DNA of 64,000 bases from Perilla frutescens (taxonomy: Eukaryota; Streptophyta; Magnoliopsida; Lamiales; Lamiaceae): contig BRKX01000003.1 in NCBI GenBank assembly GCA_026008535.1, positions 20,450,001-20,514,000 on the forward strand, read 5' to 3'. This document shows positions 11,008 through 22,622 of the stretch, piece by piece; positions within the stretch are counted from its first letter, which is position 1; each line of letters begins with the position of its first letter. The translations under genes and the position numbers were made by a program. The notes beneath the pieces were generated by a model. It was not told where the DNA came from and did not search any database. It saw only the letters and a program-made list of their open reading frames with translations.

Positions 11008-14000
11008 ATTGATTGGGTCAGACAGCCGCTACAACAGGCAAGGCCTTCGGTTGTAGTGTACGCCATACCGGAGGTACTGGACACGATCAGAGCCACACTA
11101 CACGCAATAGGTGGTGATGCAGCCCTGGAGTCGTTCAGATCCGGATGTTTTGGCCATTTCCTGGACTACAGGACTGGACCGATCCAGAAGAAGGTGATTC
11201 ACGGTTTGATGAGCCGTAAGGTGCGCGTGTCGGATCGTGCACTAGAGGGACGGGAGACATGGTTTTAGATTCATCACTCCTAGCTGCGCTTTGGTCCGAC
11301 TGAGTACAACCTGTTGTCAGGTTTACAGTTCGGCAGCACGAGCATCGATCCGAATGCCGAGAACCACGTTGTTCCGCAGAGATCCGTCTTTTATCGCCTA
11401 TTTGAAGGGAAGCACATGACCGTGAAGCATTTGGAAGATCAGTTCAAGGCGCAGGCGATTGCCAGAGATGCTCCGGATTATCTGAAGGTTGCGAACATAT
11501 TGTTCGCATACGGGATAATCTTGTGCCTGGATCAGAATCAAGCAGTAGATCCATGGGTGTGGGCACTGGTGGAGGATGCGGAGAGGTGGAATTCATTTTC
11601 CTGGGGGGCATAATCCTACCAGGTGCTGATGCATTTCATCAACATCCTCCGCTGCAGGCCACAGGCTATAGGCGGGAAAGGCCAAGGGCAATATCATTTC
11701 TACGGGCCGATCTGGGCACTTCAGGTATTTAGTTTTAATTTTGTTGTTCTAAATTAGTGATGCACAATGAAATCAAGTCAGAATGTAAGCAATGAGTTCA
11801 TATATTTTGTAGATATGGGCTTGTGAGGTGATACCAGACTTGGCTCGCGAGATTGGAGTGCATAGTGGATAGCTCACTCTTCCTCGAGCTTTGAGATGGA
11901 CACCCAGAGACCCTACCACTGACCTGAGGACCTTATTGCAGGGATCGATGCGTTTTTTATTTTCTTTCATAATTTAGAATATGAAATTTATAATTTTTTT
12001 TAGTTAATCTTAATGATATTATTAATTTCATACAGTTACGGGTGGTGTCGTTTGTACCATCTCCTGAGGAGTTGACGACTCCATATTTCAGGAGCATGCA
12101 GCTTTAGGCGGGTACTCAGAGTGTGCAATTTGTTCCCTCTCGATCGACGAACAAGAAGAAGATGCTTGCAAATGCAGCATCTTGATGTTCCACATCAGTA
12201 GAGGAGGTTGTCCCCCCATCAGCCCGAGGCACCAGAGCTGCTCAGACACCACAGAAGGGTCGTCAGGTGACCAGTTGACTCTCCAGCCAGGTATTAAGAG
12301 ATGAGCTAGATCCGACTGAGCCTGGTCTCCGGCCCCCCACTGAGGATGCACCAGAGCACACAGCAGATCCGATTGATCGAGAGAACCCTCCTCGAGCTTG
12401 GGGAAAAAAGTGTTCGAGGAGGGATCGATCTCAGAGCAGTGGGGAGCCCTGAGAGAGTTTCCTACAGAGGGTTGTGGATACTGTGATGCCCCGTGTGAGA
12501 GGGCTTATTGACATGACTATTGCGCCCCGTGTCCAGGAGTATGTGGACCGGACTATTGATCGGGCATTAGCTGGTCTGAGTAGCCGCTCTCGGAGGTCAC
12601 CTACGTCTGATGTTAGAGACCGCCACAGCCCAAAGCCGAGCGACCGTAGTGCAGCTGATCGGGCGCCCACCCCACATCTCGGGAGGGCTCCACAGCCCAC
12701 TGTAGTACAGGAGGGTACTAGCACATCGGTTCCACACCATTGTGGTATTAGCGTGACCTATCAGCTCATGAATAACATTGATGATAGCAACCTCCAGATC
12801 ACCTACTTACGATTTAGACTTCAGGGTCCGGATGCAGCTATTCAGCTCTACTTCAACAGCGATCACTTGCGGCAGTCCTGGTTTGACGAGCTTGAGGATC
12901 CGAGTACTGAGTTGAAGGATGTTCACATGAGCTACTTTCTGAGCGTGATTGCTCGACGAGTACGGAGGGACAAGGTTGTCCGACAACGGTGGCTAATACC
13001 GGTCTATATGTGAGTTCAAGTACTTGTTTGAACTTTTTTTGCAAAACATTGTTAGTTAGTATTTTTTTTACCCCACGCTTAATCGTAATTCATTTTTTGC
13101 AGGAGGCCCTCGTCGGAGCATGAAAGACCCTTCATCCTTTTGACCCTCAGTGCAAAAGGGCATGAGGATGATGACTACCGGTGGTGGATATACCTGCACA
13201 GGGACTGATACATCGGATCCAGGGCAGTGATGGGTGGTATCAGGTGCCATGGAAGGGGCGTGATTATGTAAGTGAGCTTCACAAGAAAATAATATATTTT
13301 CATATATTATTTGCTGACATTAATCTTGATATGATCCCGATCTTATGTTGTAGGCGATCGTGGTATGTGACGTCACAGATGAGCACTGAGTACTGGTTCG
13401 TATCCGCTTTTCTGACTGGGTAGTAGAGTTGTACGACTCATTACTATATCAGATGGACGATCCGAGCGACCGCGTCCACTACGAGAGGCGAGATAGAGAG
13501 TTGATGCCCCTACTCCACCTACTTCCACGCCTACTCATATGTGCCGGATTTTGGGAGGGTCGTCAGATGCCACCCCGATGTGCTTTTGTGATGATGGTGC
13601 GTCGTTTTTGACCAAAAATAAATACCCCGAGAGCAGTCGGTATACCCTTACTGCACAGTACAGCAATGAGCGAGATCGTCTCCCAAAGGATCGGCGAGAA
13701 TTACTCCTAACTTCCAATCTATAGAACCAAAACTTTCCAAGGGGGTTTTTGTGATTACGAAATAAAACAAGCAAAAATAATAAATAAATGAAGAAAAACG
13801 GGTTTAACAATTTTAAGAGAATTATTTCAGATTTCAATTAACTCCACCCTATCTTACCTAAACTGATTCTTGATGCAAAGATTAATTCAATTAACACATG
13901 CAAATCAGTTATAGCTACTGAAGACACTTACTGACGCAGCCTAATTTCTCCGTATTTTCTCGATAATCAGGAAGACACTTCACTAATTATTTCCTTAATC

Positions 14001-15161
14001 GACTGACAACCGTAAGAGACACTCTATGTGTTTAATGAGCCGACAGCTTTAAGATCTAGAGAAATCCGATTCAAAACCAACAGACTCTGACACAGGACCG
14101 TTGAATTAAGACTGTTATTCCCCTGATTCTGAAGAATCATTTTACCACTAATTAAACTTAAACCACAATTACGGATGACCGGTTTAATTGGCTACTAATT
14201 AATTCTGAATTACCAAATATTTGCAACTATCTAGCAATACCGAAACAATTAACAACTCGAAATACCAAGAACAACAGATGCATGCAATTAATTAAATGAG
14301 AAAAAAGAAAATTAGATCTCACAGTTTAGCTAAGCAGGGCTTCATTAGTTATCACCAGAATAAGAACGAACTTAGCTCGATTGCATAATTAAATCAAACC
14401 TCCAAAATAACGAAAAGAAGAACACCATGAATTGCAAAGAAAACGAGAATAAGAATCTGTTTAAAAACACGTCGCTGTGTTCTTGCGTGAATATCAAATG
14501 ACCCAAAAGGATAAGTCCTAATCTATATATAATATCCTTAATAAAATAGTATTAAACAAGGAAATAAAAATCCTAATCTAATCCCAACTAGGTAATTAGC
14601 AAAAGAGGGACTCCTTGAGGCGGTGGAGTCTCTTGCATCCGCATCCAGCCCCTTGGGCTTCAGTCAAAATCCATGCGTAAGCCCAAGACGCAAGCTCAAG
14701 CCCAGTCTTCAGGTTCTCGGTCCATGTTCTCCTGCAGTATGCCTATACTACATGGCCTTCATGTGTTTCCCGTTTTAGCTCTTCCTTGATCTCCTTGTTC
14801 TTCTACCAAAACATGCCCATTTCTCCAATTTTATGTTAACTCCCTGCAAAATTCTCAAGGAACAACCTTCTTCCAAAAATGCGTCATTACAAGGCAATTA
14901 TCATTGAGAATTCACACTAAATAGCCCAAAATAAATAGGTAAAAATAGCCCGATCAGATGACCCTGGACAAATCTATACCGGACCAGCAGTATATGCAGA
15001 CAGATGGCACGAGCTGTGGAGTATATGCCTGCATGTACGTGGAGCAGCTATTGGGTGCAGGACCTTCGTCCGGTATGCCGGAGGAGGCAGTACATGCGTA
15101 TCGGAAGGTTATAGGGGCTCGGATATATTCGTTGACTTACATTAAGAGGCCTAGCTTGTAG
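11008..15161 (+). pseudogene. DUF1985-Ulp1 cysteine protease gene of the MULE, interrupted by a solo LTR
   Basis: Splice-like boundaries suggest exons at 11,008-11,724, 11,813 to about 11,960, 12,036-13,009, 13,103-13,267, 13,354-13,594 and 14,962-15,161. The first has the DUF1985 pattern (CFGHFLDYR, LRFGPTEYNLLSGLQFG). The third is an Arg/Ser/Pro-rich linker followed by a Ulp1 N-part. The last two hold the C48 protease signature: catalytic His in DEH, Asp in ELYDSL, Gln and Cys in QTDGTSCGVY. In-frame stops occur in DUF1985 (about 11,266 and 11,281), at 11,611 and directly after the catalytic His, where Trp is expected. The insertion at 13,595 kept the frame on both sides. Relatives cleave SUMO-like conjugates; any such role here is lost. 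Confidence 0.78.
13590..14961 (-). repeat. Solo LTR (13,595-14,956) flanked by 5-bp target duplication GATGA
   Basis: The minus strand begins TGATCGGGCTATTTCTAC at 14,956 and ends CGACGCACCA at 13,595. It matches, end to end, the LTRs of the gag-only element at 47,695-54,168 (1,343-1,344 bp; this copy is 1,362 bp). GATGA flanks it at 13,590-13,594 and 14,957-14,961. There is no internal sequence, so it arose by LTR-LTR recombination after insertion. Confidence 0.93.
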
Positions 15162-15280
15162 ATGCTGACATTACAATATTGACATTAAGAGGATCATATG
15201 AGTAGAACTATGACTTATGCGGTGTTTTTGTTGATTTTGTACTTAAACTTGATTAATGTAAATGTTTTCGTGAAAATTGA

Positions 15281-15358
15281 TGTTCTCGTGACAAAACAAG
15301 TTGCTTCGTGACAAAATAATTTGATTCGTGACAAAATAATTTGATTCGTCAAAAAAGG
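15281..15358. repeat. 20-bp tandem repeat between the convergent MULE genes
   Basis: Units of 20 bp start at 15,281, 15,301, 15,321 and 15,341 (partial), with core TTCGTGACAAAATAAT. They lie in the 227-bp gap between the two stop codons. No gene is present. Confidence 0.75.
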
Positions 15359-15388
15359 GTTCAAAAAACAACAACTTAATTTAATCGA

Positions 15389-17934
15389 CTAATGCTCGTT
15401 GGCCGACAATCGAAACGGACATGTAGGACGTGTATGCTCCGTACTACCGCAAATGCTACACTTCTTCGGTGCCCTTCTCCGCGGAACATCTTCGTTCGGT
15501 GAATTTAGATCAACACCGCCAATAGGCAAATGGGATGTGCATATACGCCTGTTGTGCCCCTGTCTATGGCATCTAGTGCAAAACTGCCTCCATGCAATGG
15601 ATGAGGCCTCAAACGGGGCTCGAGCTCTGGATGTAGATAGACGCCCAACACGTCGTCTGATCTCTGGCGCCAAAACCACTCGTGATCCAAATGCATCGGG
15701 CATAATCTATTGTTCTGGATGAGGCAGACCCCTGATGACCGAGTTATACATGCCGACCAAGCTCTCCACCTTGTAACACATGTCCACATAATCATATATA
15801 GCCGCCCCAGTACAACTGTGAAAGGAAAAATAAAGTTAAACATAGTTGATTAGGTACATGTAAAAAAAATAAGAACAAATGCAGATTTAAATGTCATACG
15901 AGATGACCGCTGCCGCGTGAGAATAGGGGATCAAGTCCAGCTCGAACTCACGACAGTCACAGGTCTGGTTCTGAAGATCGACCATATAGACCTCCCTCCC
16001 AACCTCGACTTTCCATAAAGTTGCTAATGTAGTGGGCCGCACGGCATAGCAGCGTCCTTTATCGACGTTTCCTGAAAGCTTCAGCGTGATGCCATCAGTC
16101 AACACATGATTCAAGCCCTGTGCTGCCGCACGTCGCTCGACGAACCACTGCTCAACAATTGATCTAAACATCTCGAACAGTGAGCAAACAGGTAACCTCC
16201 TCACCCACAACAGACGAGCATTGAGACTCTCTGCCGCATTAGATGTCATGAACCCATAGCGCCGTACGAGACAGTGTGAACGGGACCAATGCACTGGGCT
16301 GATATTACACAGCTTCTGATATGCATTTGGATAGACCTGCTCCAACGTCGACATACTCTCCTGAAAGGTGTCTCTCCGATATGCGTAGGCAGCCTCCTGA
16401 AATAGCGTCATCACGTGTTTCCCTCTCTTCGTCATCTTATTCTTCAAATGGTAGTAGCACAGTCCGTGCGTTGCTCTAAGGAAAACAACCTCTACAGCAT
16501 TTTTAATGCTTTGATGCTGATCTGAAACAATGAGAAGATCATCTATATCACCCAGAGCCATGTGCAAGTGGGCCAGGAACCATGTCCAAGATTCGTCATT
16601 CTCTATCGGTCCGAGCCCAACTGCAACAGGTAAGATCTGTTCGTTGTTGTCCTTCATCACAGCAACAAAGAGGAGGTCCCTTGTTCTTTGCTTTCAGGTG
16701 GGTTCCATCGATCACAAGTACTGGACGAGCATACTGGAGAAATGCATTGACATACGCACCAAGAGCAAGGAATGAATGCTTGAAACGACCATCACTCGTG
16801 ATCTCCATGTCTACTACAGTCTCCGGATTCATCAATTGCAGAGTGTGAAGGAATGCGGGCAATTGTGCGCAGGACATGTCAAAGTTTCCATATACCATCT
16901 GAATGGCAATGTTCCTCATGCGCAGAGCGAAGCTGTAATCGATATGGATGCCAAACTCACGCCCAAGCTCCGTCATCATCTCCTTCAGATTTAGAACAAC
17001 CCGCTCGTCCACCAATCTACGGGTGAAGTATTTTCCGAGCACTCGTGCAGGAACCTGTCACGGAGCAATTCGACCCATAACAAGATGGCATGTGTGAGTG
17101 CTGTTGAACTTTCCATATATGCCCATCAGCAACTGCAAAGCACTTGAACGGGCAATCACTACCATGCTTGCAAACGTAGCCCAATCATGACCTATTCGAG
17201 CGATACACGACATACTCCAATCGATTCTGTATGTGATAGATACCGACCGCCAGAGCCAGATCATCTTTCGTCCGAAAAATAGTTCCCTGGTGCATTGTAT
17301 CTGATTGTGGTGCTGGTCCCTCATCCCAAGACAGTGGGCCCGCAATGTCCCAATCAGCAAGGGGAACCACCCAATTGCTCGAAGGCCCGTCAGTTCTGAA
17401 TGGAACACCAATGGTAGATGGTGGGATAACTCCCGTCAAGCATAACAATCTGTCTGTACGATAAGCAGAAGAATGAAGCCAGCCACTGAATTCTGTCAAC
17501 AGTGATTCCACCAACCTCGTTCTATCATTCACCTCTTCTTGTTCTTGTTCTTATTCTTCCTCCTCTTCTTCTCCTTCTCCCTCTTCTTCTCTAGTATCAG
17601 CATGCGTCTCTGCTTGTGCTTTTTCATCAATAGGGTTACTCAAACCCTTATAGACATGTGGAAAGTAGGGAACATACTCGTCCCTCATAGATGGTCTGGC
17701 TCCAAAACCTTCCAATTGTCTTGAAATCACGTACACGACCATCGTAGTAGTCTGCTTGTGAAGTAAATCGAGCAAATCTCCATCATCTTGCAAAGATGCT
17801 CTGATCCATCTGCCAGTATTGGTGCTGGTGAGGTAAAATAATTCAATCTCGATCCTGTTCGGGTCAGTGCACAACAACTTGTGAACCTCCCTCACCAGTG
17901 AGTTAAAACACAGCTTATCGGATGACATCGTCAC
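15389..17934 (-). pseudogene. MuDR-type MULE transposase
   Basis: The N-terminal part (17,934-17,551) ends in an acidic Glu-rich run with an in-frame TAA. The MuDR DNA-binding region follows at 17,530-17,060, with a frame change and a TGA near 17,058. The DDE core has Asp in LVIDGTHLK, Asp in IVSDQHQSI and Glu in SNAAESLNAR. A frameshift at about 16,675 lies between the first Asp and the rest. The SWIM-type zinc finger reads CDCREFELDLIPYSHA, with Tyr where the third ligand Cys is expected. Two C-terminal zinc knuckles (CTRCHRQGHNRRIC, CSICGSTEHTRPTC) end at 15,389. The family excises and reinserts MULE DNA; this copy is dead. Confidence 0.85.
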
Positions 17935-18492
17935 GAGTTGCTCGTCCCCATCTACATATTCTGATCTCTCTCATCGTCCACTGTGTCGTACAATAATGCG
18001 ACGTCTAACCATCAATAATTTATAAACAATGCTACATGAGGCCACAATTAAACCCTAATATTAAACCCTAAAACCTATAAAACCCTAAACCCTAAACCTT
18101 AAAACCTTAAACCCAAAAACCTAAAACCTATTAAACCCTAAACCCTAAAACCTAAACCTAGAATCCTAGGTGAAAACAAATGAAGCATTATGCAAGCGTT
18201 TTCAGTCCAAAATGCTCTGACTTCTCTCTAGACTTTTCCAAGTGTTCTTGCTATGTTCTTGCCGATCTCGCATTTTCAGTCCATGATTTGCATGTTTTTT
18301 TGGCTTGATTTTGTGTTCCAATTTTGTTTCTTATTGTTTTGCATCAATTTTTTGTGACAAATTTGATGTTTTGATTTTGCGTTCTTCATTCATTTCATTG
18401 TTCTTCGTGTCCACCATAATTTTAATTTTTTACATTTTTCGTAAATTTGATTTTCTTGTCTTTTTGCTGTTTGTCCGTGTGTTCCCGCCTTT
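17935..18492. other. MULE end, telomere-like tract and LINE 5' UTR
   Basis: The first part is the 5' flank of the transposase gene, then comes the CCCTAAA-rich tract, then a T-rich stretch that leads into the LINE ORF1 start at 18,493. The exact MULE/LINE border is not visible; I place it near 18,170. Confidence 0.4.
18046..18165. repeat. Degenerate telomere-like (CCCTAAA)n tract
   Basis: Perfect plant-type CCCTAAA units (for example AAACCCTAAACCCTAAACC) alternate with variants such as AAACCTA and AAACCTTA over 120 bp. It sits just upstream of the transposase start. Short telobox clusters are common in plant promoters and 5' UTRs, so it need not be a former chromosome end. Confidence 0.75.
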
Positions 18493-21400
18493 ATGGCGGA
18501 TCCTCATCTGGAATCTGTGATCGAATTTGTGTCTCATGTAGTCTCAAGTGATGAAGATAAGAATCGTGGCGTAAAAAATTCAAGGAAAAAGATGCCAATT
18601 ACTCGATCTTCTAATAAATCAAATTTGAGTGGATTGCGTCGTCCTCCTTTAACATCTGTTGGTAATAGAGAGCTTCGGGATCTTTCTAAGTTTGCTAAAG
18701 GTACAACCAAAATGGATTTGATGAAAGATAAGAAGCGGGTGAAGAGAAAAAGTAAAAAAGATGATAAATTAGGGGATAACGTTTCATCCCATGGTGAGAT
18801 TGAAGGAGATAAGGAGGTTACATCAGATTTTTCGTCGGAAGGAAATTTTTTTGAGCAAGAAGATATTTGCTATGATACGAAACCTTTACAAGTGATGGAA
18901 GCGGGTTATTTGATGGAAAAATCATTTGTTGAAGTAGCGGAGGCATCTAGGGCATTGAAGCAGTTGTTAAAGGCGGAAAGAGGATTAGAAAGAGGTGATG
19001 GAAGTGGAAAATTGCATGAAGTCGAATCTGCTTTGGTTAGGGATCGTGAAGATGAAAATTTGGATTTTTCGAGTGAAATTGAGATTGGTTCGGGAGCGGG
19101 AATGGTTGATGGGGTTGATCGATCAACGTCTGAATTGCATTCTAATGAATTTGATGAGGTAGAGTTTCAAAGAGAGGAGGAGGAGGATCGCAGGCTTTCA
19201 GAGATGGAATTTAACAAATATTTGATCGAAGATGGTCAGGCGATTGATTTTCAAGATCGATTGAGTGTTTCTGATAAGATTAATCTGGGTAATTTGACGG
19301 GAAATTGCCCGGAAACTGGAGTTCACTGCCGGAATAATTTGCAGAAACCGATCGTAGTTGATCGGCCTTGTGAAGAGTCCAATTTAGCTTTTGATCGTAA
19401 GAAGGGTCGAGTAGATTCATATGTGGATGGAAATCAGTCCAGATTCATCCAATCGACTCCTCTTGGTGCTGATAAGGAAAGAGATATGATTGAAGGTAAT
19501 GTGAATCATGATCCCCTCAATCCTGGCCGAGATCCATACCTGCCAATTTTAAACAATGCGGCGCCTCCTCCTTGTGTACCCAAAACCCTAATTTTACGAA
19601 CCCTAATATTCTGAACCATGATGTCGTCCCAACTCCAATCTTGCACCCCTCTGATCTGTCCCAAACCACCCAGCCTATCCACTCCAACCCAACAGCCTGT
19701 CAGGAACCGAATCCCGTCAATCCCCGAACCATGAGCTACGTTTCAACCCTTCATTTAACTCAATCGGCTTCATTACCAAATTTGAAACAACTCCAGAAAG
19801 ATCGGCACCCAATTTTAGATTCGTCCCTTGTTAATTCGAATTTGGCTCAATCAATTTTGAATGGTTCGGTTTCAATGAGTCGTGGTCATCCTGGGTCGAG
19901 TCTTGGTCCTTTAAATCAATTTAAGGTGGAAGACCATTCTCTGTTAGATAGTATGGAAGCTCAACCTTTTCTGATTCAACAAACGAATTTTAATTCGAAT
20001 TGTGTTGACAATCCGGGTTCTGGGCTCCAAAATAATATTCATCCTTATATTGGGCCTGATTTGGTTAATTTCCCACCTCTTCCTTCAAAAAATAAAAATC
20101 TTCCAACCCAATTGCCTAATCTGCCTATTAATCCTCTTATTGGGCCGTTTCAACAAAATAATCCCCAGCCCAATAGCCAAAATAATTCTTCACAGCCCAG
20201 CGTTGAAACAATTATTGAAAAAATTCCCGATCAACATTCTGATGACTCGCCGAGTATGGAGATGAGTAATCATGATGTGGTGATGCATGAAAATATGCAT
20301 AATGCTTGGGGGAATCCGAATAAGGGTACTGCAGTTGGTAGGGAGAATATTGAATTTATTTCTGGGTCTGAAAAGATTCAAGGGAATGGTAGTGATGCTT
20401 CGTTGAGATTTCTTGATGCTCTTCGAGCTCCTACACAACAAAATGGTCCGGTTATGTTTAATGCCTCGACGATTAAAGATATTGGCTCCCTTGAGGTACG
20501 TGATGGCATGCCGGTTCTTTCATTTAATCGTAATGATCATGAATTTCTTGCAGGACGAATGGGACTTACCTTGGTAGGGAAATTCTCTCATGCTATTCCT
20601 TCACCCGCAAACATCAAAAAAGTTATTCGTAATATCCAGATCACGGGTACCTTGTCTTGGCTTTTTCTTAATGCTCGGCATATTTTAATTAAATTAACCC
20701 ATGAAGTTGATTATGTTAAATTGATAAAGGGTGCTCATGAATTACCTATTTGGTTTGTGAATGGTTCTCCAATGCGTGTTTTTAAATGGACACCGGGGTT
20801 TAATCCATTATTTGAAACCTCTATTTTTGCAATTTGGATTACATTGCCCGGTTTACCGTTGCACTTATTCGACCATAATGCTTTATTCAAAATAGGTTCA
20901 ATTTTTGGGAATCCCATACAAATTAAGAATGCGACCGCTCATAGAAATCGTGTATCTTTTGCTAAGTTGTGTGTGGAAATTGATCTAACTAAAGATTACC
21001 CGTCTTCTATTGTTTTAAATATGGATGGACATGAAGTGACTCAACGTGTTGTTTTTAATAAGTTTCCCCTTTATTGTGTTGAATGCAAGCATCTTGGGCA
21101 TGCAAAGGAAACATGTTATGCTTTAGGTAATTTGCAGGTTCCTCATCGCCAACCTAATGCTCGTCAACACCAACCTAATCCTAACCACTCTCGGCCGCAG
21201 CAAAGAAATAAGGGCGAAGAATCTGTTTCTATTCATGCTACTGCCAAAAATGCTTCAAATTGTTTTGTTAGTTCTTCTTCAATGCATGAGAATGATGATG
21301 AAAGCTGGGAGAGAGTTGACCGACGCAAGAAGAAACCGCACACCCCTGCTGCAAAACAAAATACGCCGATTGTGAGGAATAAATTTAGCATTTTGCAGGA

Positions 21401-21709
21401 AGTGGGTCTGCAGCCTATTGATCACCAAATTGAGAATCGTTCTGGTTACATTCAGCGCGACATGAATGGTTTTAAACAATCTATGGAACGTTGACAAGTT
21501 GTAGGGGTTTTGGCTTTGGGTGAAAGTAATCGGCAGCAGTTGGTGTTGACTAAAACGGGCAGAGTTGAGGCATTGCAGAATTCGAATGAGCAGGTGGTAT
21601 ATCAAGTTGATATTCAGTAAGGGATTGATGTTGGGATTATTGCAAGTTTTTCGGGGCATGGTGAAAATAATTTATTGAAGGAAAATAAAAATAACTCCAC
21701 TACAGATTT
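18171..21709 (+). mobile_element. L1-type LINE, 5' part (5' UTR and ORF1)
   Basis: It carries a DUF4283/CCHC ORF1 in the plus strand. The rest of the element continues at 36,883 after a 15.17-kb LTR retrotransposon. The reading frame of ORF1 resumes in phase across the insertion site, which shows the two parts were one element. Confidence 0.85.
18493..21709 (+). pseudogene. LINE ORF1 (DUF4283 and zinc knuckle), 5' part
   Basis: It starts at ATG 18,493 (MADPHLESVIEFVSH) with a long, charged, low-complexity N-terminus. A frameshift near 19,575 separates this from the second frame, which runs to 21,494. That frame holds a Pro/Asn-rich linker, the DUF4283 RNA-binding-like domain (about 20,430-20,990; LTLVGKFSHAIPSP, ITLPGLPLHLF) and the CCHC knuckle CVECKHLGHAKETC (about 21,080-21,120). 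A TGA at 21,492 and a TAA near 21,618 interrupt the C-terminal part, which continues to the insertion at 21,709. ORF1 would coat LINE RNA. Confidence 0.82.
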
Positions 21710-22553
21710 TGTAATCAATTAAATCGTCATCACCAATCAAATGGTGCCGTGTGGAAACTAAAATAGTTAAATACAAAATTAAATTATTTATTTATATTTT
21801 AGGAATTTTATTTGATCAAATTCCTAAATAAAATAAATAATAATTTGATATTTAATATGTGGAAATTCTCAACCAATAAACGATTGACAAGTGTCGAGCT
21901 CATGCATGGAATCAACATATTGATGTATGTGATCACGAATGGCAAGGAACCAATAAAATTATGCCACATAAGCCCTAACAAATGGACCAATGAGACGTCG
22001 CCACCTAAGCCCTAAATGCACCCTCATTTGCCTATAAATAGAGGGCTTGGCCTAAGGAAACCAGAACAAGTTCAAGAGCTTAAGTTTGGAGAAGGATTCA
22101 TCGGAGAAAGCTCTCTTCAATCTTCAAGGCATTCAAGTTGGAGATTCAAGGCGTTCTTCGCGTTCTTCCCTAGAAATCATCCCAAACTCGACGTTCGATC
22201 CGGATCCAAGGTGCTCGGCCCTCCAATCGGCGTTATCAACCTCAAATCCTCAAGAACAACCCGAAGATTCAAAGCGTTCTTCAACAAATCGTCCCAAGAA
22301 ACTACGTTTGATTCGGAATCAAGATGAAAGTCCTTCGAATCGACGTTATAAACCTCCACGCATCGGATTCCTGAAGATCGAAGAGCAAGAACAACTCGAA
22401 GATCTTGAAGAACAACGATGAACAAATCCTGAAGAGAAGAATCAGAAGATTTAGATAGAGTATCGAACCACGAATTGTAAAATCAATCCGAAATCTTTTA
22501 TTTGTACGATTTTCCGGTGTTTATTAATTTAAATACTCGAAATTTGTGTTACA
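21710..22553 (+). repeat. 5' LTR of the Tat element
   Basis: Begins TGTAATCAATTAAATCG and ends GTTACA. It is the same length as the 3' LTR. The R region after the TATA box contains overlapping open frames in both copies; these follow from sequence composition and are not supported as genes. Confidence 0.95.
22032..22044 (+). promoter_or_regulatory. TATA box of the Tat LTR
   Basis: The sequence CTATAAATAGAGG is a canonical plant TATA box. Transcription would start about 30 bp downstream, near 22,065, giving U3 of about 355 bp. The 3' LTR keeps the same sequence. Confidence 0.8.
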
Positions 22554-22558
22554 AATTC

Positions 22559-22576
22559 TGGCACGCCCGGTGGGAC
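22559..22576 (+). other. Primer-binding site of the Tat element
   Basis: TGGCACGCCCGGTGGGAC starts 5 bp after the LTR end, where the minus-strand primer site is expected. The 3' CCA complement (TGG) is present. I did not assign the tRNA with confidence. Confidence 0.75.
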
Positions 22577-22622
22577 CTCTCTACTTCTCATCTTTTCTCT
22601 TCGTCAAATTTCAAATTTGAAG

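Larger units (their letters stand above)
10931..18170. mobile_element. Kaonashi-type MULE (Mutator-like element with a Ulp1 gene), left end missing
   Basis: A plus-strand DUF1985-Ulp1 gene converges on a minus-strand MuDR transposase gene with only 227 bp between them. MULEs carrying a Ulp1-like protease gene are known in plants (Kaonashi/KI-MULEs). The left part, including the first exon of the Ulp1 gene, is cut off by the copia LTR at 10,930. The right end lies somewhere after the transposase start at 17,934, possibly near the telomere-like tract at 18,046-18,165. I could not identify terminal inverted repeats. Confidence 0.75.

Noticed and set aside
19572..21494. Second LINE ORF1 frame as a separate host gene
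   Set aside because: It overlaps and continues the first frame after a one-base shift, and its DUF4283 and CCHC order is that of plant LINE ORF1.
22016..22421. Overlapping 103- and 111-codon frames in the Tat LTR, repeated at 36,345-36,750
   Set aside because: They lie in the transcribed leader of both LTRs, downstream of the TATA box, with two frames open at once; composition explains them.
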